Below, piece after piece: positions 12,101 through 23,900 of a stretch of DNA of 64,000 nucleotides; the first letter of the stretch is position 1; every line of letters begins with the position of its first letter. This DNA is from Campylorhamphus procurvoides. Its lineage: Eukaryota > Chordata > Aves > Passeriformes > Dendrocolaptidae. The stretch lies in assembly GCA_013396655.1 (NCBI GenBank), contig WBMV01003298.1, positions 900,695-964,694 of the forward strand. Direction: 5' to 3'. The notes beneath the pieces were generated by a model, which saw only the letters and a program-made list of their open reading frames with translations, ran no database searches and was not told where the DNA came from. The translations under genes were made by a program, and so were the position numbers.

Positions 12101-15100
12101 GAATCAAGTATTAAGATAGACAGAGGGACACTATGCATAGAAAAGATTTAGATCACAGCTTGACAAACTTGAACACTTCTCAGGTTGAAGAACTCTAAAA
12201 AAGTACTATTGCTGTAGTTTGGGCCATCAGTTATTCCATACTGGGCTCTGTATTCTTTGTGTGTGGAATACTTTGATAGAAACATTCTTTTCTTTTGAAC
12301 TGTGCACTGTTTGTCATAACAGCATGGGATGTTGTGAAAGTTAAAAATGACATTGTCAGATTAATCATTTTCTAAAGGATCCTTTTACTCATTGTATAAA
12401 AGGATAACCTTTGACAATGAAAAGATGAAGGCAAGTAAATGGCTTTTTAGAAAACAAAATTGCTTTTGATTTTTTCAGATGACCCAGTGATCTGTTGTTT
12501 ATGTCTTGCAGTTCAGTATTTCTGCCCCTCAGCAGATTTTGTGTCCTCCAGCCTCGCTCGGTTGTTGTAGTGACAAGTTACAGAAGATTTCCCTGCATAT
12601 CCACCCCTTCCTAGTCCACTGTTCAGAGTGGATCTGTGCTTTCTCTTTCTTATGAGTTAGCCTGGCATTTCCAAACTACAGTGCACTCTGAAAGCAAATC
12701 ACCAGTATGCCTGCAGTATCAAACCAATGCTAATTGCAGTTTGAAGAGAATGAGGTTCGGTGTTCTGAAGATTATGAGAGGCACATTTGTAAGGAAAACA
12801 TTTTCTCTAAACAATTAGGTGAGTAGCCTATGCCCATTCTACCTGTGAAAAATAAGGAAATTGGCTTTACTTCCTTGTGGTTCTGTTTAGGTAGGTGGCA
12901 ATCTCACTCCTAACAAACACGGGGGAAATTTTTACAAAGCAGGAATATTTTGTTCTAGGTCTGCACACACAGTTTCCATCCAGATTCATTTCTGGAGAAA
13001 CTGGCTTTATCTGAGTGATATTCAGAAGGTTGGAGAGAGCTCTTTGTGCTGTATCCATGCTTCAAGCTTGAGGAAAATCGCCATAGAGCTTTCCAAAGAG
13101 GGGAAAAATGTGGACAATTGGTCGTGAACCTCATCTCAAGGTGTGGACTCATTTTCAAAATATCATCAAGCCTTCCCATAAAGGGCAAAGGTGTAACTGT
13201 TTAGAGGCACTCAGTGTTTAACTGCTCCTGTCTCTGCTGTTTACAGACCCACACACACATGTGAAATGCTAAGCCTGTGATTCACAGACAAGAATTCAAC
13301 CTTGCATTCTTTCCCCCCTCCTATCCAGAGATCTGTCTCACTCTTTTTAAGTAGTGGGAGGACAGTCCTGGAACCTTCCACTGAAAGGGCCAGGACTCTG
13401 TGAAGGAGCCAGTGAGGCTGCTCTGCAGCTGGGTCTGTGCCACGTTTGCTGGCAGAACCCCAGCAAGGCAGTACAGACCCCACCATCTGGTTAGGACTCA
13501 TTTCTCCCCTATCGTGTGACCTCATATCCTAAAGATGTGCCTGACAATGGGATAGGTCATTGTGCTGACACAGGCACTAGGAAAGGAGATGTTTAAAGGA
13601 CCCACAAAAGAGGCAACAGCTGTAGATAAACACACAGACAGGCTTAATGTCAACAGGAACCTCTTTATGGCCAAGCACTTCTGAAAATTTGGTAAGCTGC
13701 ACTAAGATGGTGCCAGACTCTGGAAAATCAGGACTCCATTGTGAGGGCTGAGCACTTCTGAGAACACAGCCTGCAGAACCAGTGCAGATGGCCTGGCCCC
13801 CTCTCAACAGGCACGGATCGTGGTATCAAGGGCAGCAAGTGGGATTGGGCTCATGGATTGTGGAGGACAAGAGGCAGACACGAGCTGGCAAAGCAGAGGC
13901 TGTCAGGTGCAGCAGCTGTCCCAACAGGCACATTTGCCATGTCAGGATGTTGCTCTCTCTCTAATCCAAGTACTGAACTCTAATTGTATTTGCAATGTGT
14001 TGATTATCATGGTCAATCTTGTATTTTTATTTGAGAGTTGTGTATTTATGTTGTTCGAAATTGTGCCAGCTGCTGGCTGAGAAGGTGAACTAAAACCTCA
14101 GAATCAACCACAGCCACCTAAGATTATTAGAAATTCCCAAAGGGAGAAAGCTGTAATCCTGACTCTTTTATTCACAAAGAAACAATCTAATTGATCCCAA
14201 AACTCCTTAGGTTAGTGAAGACGTATTCTTCCCCTCCTTTTTTCTTTTGACACAATTTATTGATTACCTCTTTCTACCGCCTGCATGAATCCTTAGAGCA
14301 ATGTTGCAGTGTTTCAAATCCTATAAATGCAAACCTGAACACCCTTTAGGAACAAAAAATAGTTAAGCTTATGAATGGTGGTATGAATATATAGTTCTTA
14401 TCACTCAAATACCCTTGACTCTGAATCTAACCAGGAAAAGGAAGCAAAAATTGGGTCACTTCAGTTTCCTGCTTCCTCAGGAGTAAATCACTCAGCAGGT
14501 AGGCAGAACACAGATGGAAGAGAGATGAGTATCCTAACCCAAAGGTTTGCAAATATGGATGCAGGTAAGTTGGTGGAACAAGGCCATTGTGCACTGTAGG
14601 TATTCTTTCATGGACACTTAAAAAACACAGTGTAGCAAACCTGTTTCAGTAGTAAAGACAACCAATAGTGTTTATTATTGCTATAGAAACATATGCAAGG
14701 GCACTGCCTTGCCACAAAACTTAATAGAGACCTCATGCAATTATGGGAGCAGGTGAAAGCTTGCAGGAACAATGAAGCTGGAGTGGTTTAACAGCACATT
14801 ATCTAAGGCACACTGGCCGTGGAGAGCACATCTCAACCCCACTTTCAACTCTGTAACACAGGGAAAACACATCCTCACACCTGAACCATAACACCACCAA
14901 CCCAACGAGTTCTGTGGCTTTGGCTAAACCACATCTATTCCAAATGGGTTTATAACACAGAAAGGGGATTTTGCAATACTTTAAAGAAAAAGAATTTAAG
15001 TTCAGAAAGGACACCAAGAGGCTTGAAGTGATGGGATTTGGAAGATTGCCACAAATGAAGCTGAAGGTCTCCATTCACACAGATTTACTCTGATCTTCTC

Positions 15101-16817
15101 AATATTCAACTAGGTGAAAAAAAAAAAGAGAAACTTTGAAGATTCAGAAAGTGATAAATGTCAAGGATTCTCACTTTTTCATTATATATATGAATTTAAG
15201 AGTATATGTTAAACTTCTGCAAGATCATGCTGGTAAGTGTTAGCTGCCCCAATATTACCCAACATTTTCTTTGCTGTGGTGGACATGCTCCATGGCAGGT
15301 GGAGGTTTCAGAGGGAAAGGCTTTGAGGAGAAGGTACCAGGGTAACTTGGAGGAAGGACAAATTTCCCTTTGGAGCTCATCAACAGAGAGTGTTATTCCG
15401 CTGCAGGGTGCTGTGTTGACATGTTCATTTACGGGGTGTGTCCTAAGGTATTTTATATAGTGGCATCTAAGTAAGAGCAGATCCTGGTCTCTGGAGCTTG
15501 CAGAAGATTATGGGAAAGTATCAGAAAGGAAAGGGTTGATTTTACCAAACTGTATGTACCATTTCTGATCACTGAACTGCACTAACAGCAGGGAATGTGC
15601 TCCAGTGAGGGGTAATCTGTGTAGCTGAAGTAGGAGTGCTGTATTTACAGTTATATTGGACTGAAAGCATTGAGGAGCCTAAAATAATAATTTTGCCAAA
15701 AATTATCTACTGACTTTCCTAAAAAGCAGACATTAAAACCAGACCATATCTTTAATTTTTTTCAGATACTATTTTGTTTAACTTTCACTAGAGTCTCTTC
15801 TAAAATAAAAATGATGCTTTTTTAAACCTTGATGCAGCTAATATACTTCTTCTAGCCTAAGACTAAGCTCCAAAACCCCAAATGGAATCGCAGAGTGGGA
15901 TCTTATGGCTGATGGGTGAAATTACCTTGTACCAGAACTGAAATGACTATTGTTTTACCAACTTTTCACAGGACAAGACCCTTCATGTGACAAGTTATGT
16001 CATTCAGGAATCGCATGTATTTTGTTGCCTAAGTATGTTTTTAAAATACGTTTTAACCTTCTCTTGTGTTACCCTTCAGCAGCATTTAATCATTACAGCA
16101 GGATCACTGCTCTGTGGAAGCAGAAAAGGAGCATTGTTCCTGATTGCAGCTCTAATGATTCAAAGGGTGCAATCTCTTAATTAGGTATGTATTTTAAAGC
16201 TGTTTACATTACATGACTTTATTTTCACAGAATTCAAGGAAGTGCAGTTACCATCGGTAAGTTTTTGCATGTGCTGATGGTATGCTTTAAAACTCTACTC
16301 AGCCTGTCCCCATCTCATGTCCTTGTGACTTGAGCATAATTAAACTCTGGAAGAATTTGGATTCCCTGCTGAACTGACATCTGATTGTTATCACCCAGGA
16401 ATAACCTTCATTTTTCAGCAAGCGACCTGGGCTGAACAAACACAGAGTGCTTACATATTTTAAAAACCCACAGTTTATACAGAGATTATTTTATGTTTAG
16501 ATATCACTCTCGAGCAACTGGGACAGAGCCAGCTGCAGATCTGTATAAACAACAGATTTTGCACATTAGATAGTTCCTAAGGATCTGGTATAGTACAAGG
16601 TATAGTGAAAATCTAGCAGTTGGAATCTAGCTCCACCCAACAGATTTTTTGTTATTTTTTTAAATTTTTTTTTTGCCAAGAATAGCAATAGGGTGGCATT
16701 TAGACCAGGAAAATACTGAAAGCAAAGCAGATATGTGTACTGTTCTGAATGAGGAGCTGCTAGTGCTTTAAATGACTGCCAGATGTCAAATAGCAAAATG
16801 CCTCTTCCTTCCACAAA
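6192..16817. other. Unique AT-rich non-coding stretch
   Basis: About 10.6 kb without a recognisable gene, RNA or mobile element. GC rises modestly around 9830-9920 and 13330-13970, without a CpG island. The 13.57-14.08 kb block has overlapping short frames and might be an unrecognised old LTR or non-coding exon, but I could not match it to a family. A run of 11 A lies at 15117-15127. A strong donor-like CTG|GTAAGT sits near 15232 with no partner exon. Confidence 0.5.
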
Positions 16818-16850
16818 AGAATAGTTGACTTTAGAATAGTTCACTTTAGA
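16818..16850. repeat. Two-copy 15-bp tandem duplication
   Basis: The 15-bp unit at 16818-16832 (AGAATAGTTGACTTT) repeats at 16833-16847 with one G-to-C change and is followed by a further AGA. It accounts for the repeated KVNYS peptide in a reverse-strand frame. It is probably a local replication-slippage duplication. Confidence 0.85.
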
Positions 16851-17495
16851 AGGCTGAGAGTCCAGATCTCTGTCAGAGATGTATTTAAGCTGTAACATTT
16901 GATACGGACTAGGGAAGAAGATGCAAATATGGATGTAATAGAGTTTACCCTGTAATCAAAGGAGAAAGAAGAAAAGTCTTTGCATTTTAGCGTGCTGGGC
17001 CTCCATAAAGCAAGAATTAAGAAAAACTGCCAAAAGCAACTTTCCTTTATTCTATCAAAGGAGAAGCAGTAGCTTCTGACATTGGTTAAAAATTCATGGT
17101 CAGTCTGAGAGCAGATATTTCCCTCTAAGAAGTTCTCATCTTGCAAGAAGGATCATGGCTGAACAAAATGTGATACACTTCTATATACATATGCAGATAC
17201 CTATGTCCCATATGTGTGACAGTAAGTGGGAATTCCATCTCTTTAGAATTTTTAAACTTCTGTACTTCAATGAGCTTTTTATTATGTATAGAAATTAAAT
17301 CCAGTTTATTGCATGTCTCCCTTATAGTCAAAACTCACTATACTTATGTATTGAGGTATATATGAACATTTTTCAAAATCATTTCCTTAGTCCTGATGCA
17401 TCTCTACAGGTTCAACTACAGAAAATCATGCTGAACTTATTTATTGGTGTATGTGGAAGAAATCCATGCAGCAACAGATAAGAAGAGCATTCTGA
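16851..17495. other. Sequence upstream of the old LINE relic
   Basis: Several short reverse-strand frames overlap here, but none has a recognisable domain. By position this stretch could be the decayed 5' part of the LINE that starts to be readable at 17496. I found no preserved RT motif such as NYRPVSL in it. Confidence 0.3.
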
Positions 17496-17830
17496 CTGTG
17501 TAACTTCTTGACATTTCAAAAGCCTTTTGAGAGGTGCAATCACAAGAGACTGGAGAAAAAAGGAAGTCAGGGAGTCCAAGTAGAGTAATTCATTAAACAA
17601 CCATGTGAGAAAAAAATAAGAATAGTAAGAATAAAAGGTGAACTTTTTTACTGGAAATGACAAAGTTTTGTGCTAGACTGGAGCTGACCTGGAAAAGGAA
17701 GGTAGGCAGAAAAATTACAAAATCTGTTGCTTTTATGAAAGAGGAGAAATTTTTGGAAGGACTTGGAGAAGGCTGTTGTTATAACAATATCAGATCCCAT
17801 TGTTTCTTCTACTGGAGTCAGTTTACATGC
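17496..17830 (+). mobile_element. Ancient CR1/L2-like LINE reverse-transcriptase relic
   Basis: This is recognisable only by translation. One forward frame, with no net indel, carries successive RT landmarks. FLTFQKPFERCNHKRL (17505-17552) corresponds to the LINE motif A pattern YLDFxKAFDxVxHxxL, with D changed to E. KKIRIVRIKGELFYWK (17610-17657) corresponds to the conserved RKQRVVxNGExSxW stretch. QSFVLD (17661-17678) sits where QGSVLG is expected. WKDLEKAV (17754-17777) sits where INDLxxGV is expected, followed by ISDP in place of FADD. Stops interrupt the frame at 17586, 17658 and several later positions, so it is long dead. The order and spacing of motifs fit a CR1/L2-clade RT, although the spacer before QSFVLD is a few residues short. 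The exact family and both ends are uncertain. No copy of the 20 kb CR1 type is detectable by nucleotide similarity here. Confidence 0.62.
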
Positions 17831-19589
17831 AAAAGAAGTTAATGTGTTAAATTCATTGAATGGTTCTATGACAAGTTTAATAATTTTTGCCATTAAGCTG
17901 CGGTAACTGTTGAAGGAAAAGTAAGAGGTTTTATTAAATGTCTTACCACTGTTAAAAAAATCAAGGACCATTATCAGGCTGCATTAGGCTTTGATTAAAG
18001 TACGCTGTATGCATTCTCTAGCACTGTATGCTGGGATTAGTAATTCTAGTTAACCATGAAAATGCATTGCACATGCAAGGGTAGGTCATATCTGCTAATT
18101 GGCAAATATCTCTAGGCATTTTATGCCAACGTTTGAACAGGAGCGAAGATTGAGATAGACTCTTTTTTCAATGATAGATACTACTTTCTTACCTCTGAAG
18201 GTTTTCTGAGCTTGACTAGCAAAACAGAGTTGTTTCTTTTCCTGCTCATTGTAAGGCCCGGGTGGCTCATCAGACAGTTTTGCAGGATCGTGTGCTGCAA
18301 TGGTTTATGGATGCTATTTCTGGACCCTTCAGAAGCATATCTAGTTCTGTGATGAGTTCTGCTTAAATTGCCCTAAATTATTTCACAAATAAATCATTCA
18401 TTTAAATATTAAAATCAGGGGACAAAATTAAGTCTATCCTCACTGCAAGCCCCTCTCATTGTATGACATTGTACATTTGTATGGCTTTGCTGAAGAACTG
18501 AATGCTTAGAAATGACTGCTAAAATATTTGCCAACATACAGGCTTTAAAATGTTGCTCATCTTAATTTATTGTTAGAGTATGAAACTTTATGCTCTCTAT
18601 AAGCAGCAATTTGTGGGCAACTTGCCGGACTGTGATTCTGGTGTGAAAAAGTGAGCATAAAGAGGAGTTGAAAGCCCTTCAACCCCTGCATAAAAGGCCA
18701 GGGAAAATATGGTCCTTTAAGATTACATTATTCGTACAGTGTCAGCCAAACATGCTACAAACACTAAAAGTCTGCTGGTTTTTAGTGTTCTTCTGTTCCA
18801 ACAAGCCTGTAAATTAAACTGAACATAAAATAACTGGGAATAGTGGTGATGCATGTAGGAGGAGTCGATCTCTGTTGTGCTGTGCTGTGAACAAAGTTAT
18901 TTTGGCTGAGAAGAGCTACAACCTGGAGGAATGAGATATGCATAAAAACAAGATTATTGTGATTTTTATAGGCAACAATCGTATTACACTGACCTGGTGA
19001 GGCAAGAGAGACTTGAGACTGTGGAGGATAATTGTATGGTGCCAAAAATTATACTTGTACCTTTCTTCCAGCATCTGGTTTCTATTCTTCCTTCCCCTAC
19101 TCTTCTATTGTGTAGTTACGAGGGTTTTTTCATGCTCTCAGCACTGTACTAACAATACACAGTAATGCATTCTACCAGCACAATAATTAAACCAAAAAAG
19201 ATTATTTTAAGTTTGGTTACACCCAGCCTTTTAATGATTCCTGTAATTTTTTTCTTTCCATTTCATGCTAATAAAATTTTGCTCTGGTTTAAAGTCTGTA
19301 CAGGGGCATCCAAGATGTACACAGCCAAAGTCTGGAGAAGCGTGAGGAGCAAACCGGCTGATGTGACAGGAGACAACTGGACAGGGGCTTTGCGCAGTTG
19401 AGGCTTGGCTCTAGGTTTTTTTCTATAGAGGGCACATGGTTTAACAGAGGCACACTGGGTGCTCCTCCCTGACCCGCTGATTTCTGCCTGACTGTGCCCT
19501 CGTCAGTGCAGGGATGTGGTTGATTCTCTCAACATACCCAGAGACCCAAAACCTCTGCTCAGATTCTGCTTCTCTGTCCTGCGTGTGGG
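17831..19589. other. Unique stretch between the LINE relic and CR1 copy
   Basis: No gene was recognised. The first 100-200 bp may continue the old LINE beyond its RT core. From about 19290 to 19589 GC and CpG content rise. This part abuts the CR1 copy and may be a different 5' repeat fragment or more diverged CR1 sequence, which I could not assign. Confidence 0.4.
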
Positions 19590-20839
19590 ACAATGAAAAG
19601 AGTTTTTCCAAATACATTAATGGCAATAGGCAGTATAGAAATATCATCGGCCTGTTACAGAATGAGGATGGTCACCTCACGAACAGGGACAGAGACAAGG
19701 CAGTGGTGTTTAATGCATTCTTTGCCTCTGTCTTCAACATGGATGATGGACCAAGGGGGTCTCAGTGCCCTGAGCTGGAGAACCATGACTGCAAGAATCA
19801 CCAACTCCCAGTTGACCCTGAACTTGTGTGGGATCTGCTGCTCCAGCTGGATCCTTACAAATCTATGGGGCCTGATTCATACTAGAATCCTCAGAGAGCT
19901 GCTGATATCATTGCAAAACCTCTCTAGATGATCTTTGAGCAGTTTTGGGAACCTGGAGAGGTCCCAGCTGACTGGAAGCTGGTGAACACTGTCCTGATTT
20001 TCGAGAAGGGCAAGGAGGAGGACCCTGGAAACTACAGGCCTGTGAGTCTCACTTCAGTGTCTGGAAAAGTTACGAAGATTATTCTGGGAGGTATTGAAAA
20101 ACACTGGAAAGACAATGTTGCCATCAGACTGGCGAATGAGATGCTGGAAAGCAGTGACATGGAAAGGGACTAGGGAGTCCTGGTCCATGGCAAGTTGAAT
20201 CTGAGTCAGCAGTGCCCTGGCAGCCAGGATGGCCAACTCTGTCCTGGGGGGCATCAGGCAAAGCATCACCAGGTGGGCAAGGGACGGGATTGTCCTGCTC
20301 TGCCCTGCACTGGGGCAGCCTCACCTGCAATACTGGGGCAGTTTTGGGCACCACAATGTAAGAAGGATATAAAGACGTTAGAGAGTGTCCAAAGGAGGGC
20401 AGTGAAGATGGTGAAGGGCCTGGAAGGGAAGCCAGGTGAGGAGTGGCTGAGGGCACTTGGTGTGTCCAGCTGGAGAAGAGGAGACTGAGGGGAGACCTCA
20501 TTGCAGGCACAACTTCCTCATGAGGGGCAGAGGAGGGGCAGACACTGATCTCTTCTCTGTAGTGGCCAGTGGCAGAACTGGAAGGAATGACCTGAAGTTG
20601 TATCAGGGGAGGTTTGGGTTGGATTTTAGCAAAAAAGGTTTTTCACCCAGAGTGTGGTTGGCACTGGAACAGCCTCCCCATGGAAGCAGTCACAGCATCA
20701 AGCCTGACAGAGTTCAAGAAGGATTGGGACAACACTCTCAGGCACATAGTGTAACTCTTGGTGATGGCCTTGTTCAGGGACAGGAGTTGAACTCAATGAT
20801 CCTTGTGGATCCCTTCCAATTCAGCATGTTCTGTGATTG
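19590..20839 (+). mobile_element. CR1 LINE, 5'-truncated and internally deleted
   Basis: CR1 is the dominant avian non-LTR retrotransposon. The 5' half encodes the segment between endonuclease and RT plus the start of RT, including AFFASVFNMDDGP, DPYKSMGPD and DPGNYRPVSLTS, a CR1 RT signature. Near 20118-20133 the sequence jumps from the start of RT, just after GGIEKHWKDN, to the 3' region encoding the C-terminal part. The RT catalytic core is therefore missing. The 3' half matches typical CR1 3' sequence, including the GRFGLDF and RVWLALEQPPHGS-like portion. It ends near 20839 with a degraded ATTCTATG-type tail. Frameshifts and stops are present throughout. It is a dead copy, and the 5' boundary is approximate to within about 15 bp. 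Confidence 0.93.
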
Positions 20840-20949
20840 CTATTTTTTGACCTTGGCACTTAGCTGGTTTTGTTTTGTTTCAGGGAATTGAAAACAGTCA
20901 GAGGTGAATTGTAGCATTGTGCAATATGAGTATGCAGATGATGAGAGCC

Positions 20950-20979
20950 TCACTCGACATATCTGACATAGTCGAGTGA
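20950..20979. repeat. Short perfect inverted repeat, 9-bp stem
   Basis: TCACTCGAC (20950-20958) and GTCGAGTGA (20971-20979) are exact reverse complements separated by 12 nt. Each arm contains a CpG in an otherwise CpG-poor area. It lies about 110 bp beyond the CR1 tail. It could be a palindromic protein-binding site or a chance hairpin. Confidence 0.6.
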
Positions 20980-23900
20980 CCTAAAGATCCTCCTACGCAT
21001 TTTATTTTAAGTTCATGCTCTTTAAAGAGGGATACTGTTCTGGAAAAGTCCCTTAAAGAGCCTTATTTGTTGTTCCAGTGTTGCATCACTAAAATTATTG
21101 CATTCTTTTACGTTGTAATTTCTGAAGAAAAGTAGGCTTTTTTCTCTATGCTTTGTTTTGATTTTCATGTGTCTGTATGTGACAGGGAAGAGGGGGAAAA
21201 TAAGTAAATTCCGTTTACTTATCTTCCTATTTTAGTACAACTCATCACGTTTTTAGTGGTGCTTTTTTGCTTGGACTGAACTCTGTGATGCCCGTGAGAC
21301 CTGAATTAGTTTGGAACAGCATGTCAGCAATGCGGTTCAAATGTAACATACCCAAAGATTAGCAGGCACTGTTTTAGCAGCTGCCTTTAATTTGCAGAAG
21401 TTAGTCACAAATGTATCTATTCGTGTTTTAGCCCATAGTGTGGTAGAACTGACAGTTGTGGAGCACATCCACCTTCCAGAAGCCTCATCTTTTATTTAAC
21501 TTTGTTTTCCCTTGAGAATCAAAGCTCTTTCAAATTGCTAAGAGACTGTCTTGCTTCCTGTGGTATTCAGTCCTCAAGCAAATTATTTTTTCATCAATCC
21601 AGGGTCTATTTTGTTCTGCCACAGAAAACCATTCAGCAACAAAGTGTCAGCACTAAATTACCTGTAGGAAGGTCACTGGGAAAAAAAAAAATTAAACCGT
21701 GTGTTTTGAAAACATGTATGTGAAATACACTTGCATACTCTTTCCATTGGCCCAGTCACCACTTCCTGAATGGTTTTGCTATGCCCAGGAGTTCAGAAGG
21801 CAGGTATGCCAAATCAACTCATTTATTGTATTAGCAACTGTTCCTATTAATTCACAGCATAGTTTCCTACTAAACCTTTAATATTTTACAGACTTTTTTG
21901 GCCATGAGGATAGAGCTCAAGACTGCATTTTAGGAGTTCTGCTTTGTTTCTTACTTCTGACAGAAGCTTCTTATGGTGGTGTGGTGAAAAACCTTTTTTT
22001 TTTAACTCCCTTAGTGCCTCAGATCATAAAGTGTTCCTAACAAGGCTTTCTGTTTTTCCATTCCTTGTCTTTCCTGTCCACTGATGCTGCAAGGTATTAC
22101 AGGAAGACACCGTTTCTCCAATTAAATGTTGGTATTTTTTCACTCTCAAGGTGGGGTCTCAACAAAAACACATTGAAGTAGGGATTTATAGGCTATAGCA
22201 TATATTTATTTGTTATTATAGAATAGAAACACTATTGTTTCTATATTAAACATGAAAAGCATATAGAAAAGCATAGTGATTTTTGATTGATACTTACTTT
22301 CACTATAACTAATATGAATAATTTAAAATCTTCAAGTGTCACAACTGCCATTACATCTGTAGATTATTAAAATACTGATACATAAGATGTTTTTATACAT
22401 ACATCAATAAAAAGAGAGTTATATTGTGCAGAGCAACATTTAAATTCATATAAATCAATTCATGCTTATGGTTCAGTGTCCCTGGTACTTTTAAAATAAC
22501 TTTTTAATGTATTTTTGCCTCCTGTCAGTACATGGATTCAACTGGAGAGCTATTTTCAATAATTACAGTTCATTTCCCAAGAATCAGATGTTAGTGTACA
22601 TGAAAGATCATTCCTGACTGGTTTTCAGCTGCCTTGAGACTTTTAGTTATTACAAGTTAATTGAACCAGAAAAATTGAGGATAAAACTTGACTTATCAGA
22701 TTGAATTCTGTTAAAGTGGCTGATTGTTGCAAGAGGAAAGGCAACAATAGGTGAGACTGTACCATCATCACCTGCTTATTTTTAAGGACTAGATCAAAGA
22801 GGTGAAGAGGATGTTTGGTTCCTCATGGGTGCCTGAAGTCAATGCCTGGATCTGCAATCTTTTTGTAGCTAATTGCACAGTGGAGTTGCTACCTGAGTAA
22901 TGTTGGTGCAGCCTTGAGCAGCTGATGCTGAAAATTGTAACAGAAGAGCTGTATTTTTACTTCTCATAAAAAGACCCTTGGTGGGACTATTTTTTTAGCC
23001 TACTTGTCTTGGGTTAAACAGATGGGGAACATGTAGCTGTCTGATTTCCTCTGCACTGGAAGAGCTTTCAAAGCCAGACCAGCTATTCTGTGCTGCTTCA
23101 CGCATCCAGAAATGGGGCGATGTAGGTGCTGAGTCAGCCAGAAAACCATGCCTCTAACCTTCTATGAAAATCTCCTTTTCCCTTCACATTTAAATGATTC
23201 TAAAGACAAAGGTTAGAATTCAAAATAATTAAATAATTTTAGGTTTTTGTTTGGTTTCTTTGCCCTTATTTTATTAGCAAGATAGGAAAAGGAGGGCAGA
23301 TGGGAAATTCTGAAGTGTTATTAGGTGAATGGGGAAGATATTTCTCTTAAAATAAACCTCCTTGAGGAAAGAATATTTCCCTTCTATTAAATACACATTT
23401 CTTTGTGGGAATTTTCATTTCAAGGTAGTGAAGGGAACAACCACTTTCCAATATTAAAATTATGTTGACACAATGCTTTGCTTGGCTGAATTTTAAGGCT
23501 GATATGATCATTCATGCTGCCCTAGGGATTTGGCTACTCAGATCCCATTAGAAAAATCTCAATCTTCATCCCAATATTGACTGGAGAAACCATTATATTA
23601 GATTCTATTATAGGTTGTTATCTAACATGCTCAGTGTTGAGTGACAAGAAGAAAATGATAATGTGTTCACCTAGGGACTGTAAGACAAATGTTTCATGTG
23701 TTCTGTGGACTTCTGTTAGATAACATTATGGTCATATTACACTAAATAGGCATGTCCTGCTTTTCATGCTAGAAAAAGAATTTGAGTTATTGGCACAGGC
23801 AGATTCTTAAAAGCCAGATCATGGTTTTTCAGCTTGATTATTAAGATGAGTGCATTTTCTTGATATATTTCTAGAATTACAAAATTTCATAGAGCTCTAA

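Noticed and set aside
13577..14080. Possible LTR or exon in a GC-richer block
   Set aside because: No LTR ends (TG...CA with flanking duplication) or paired splice sites were found, and I could not match it to a known family.
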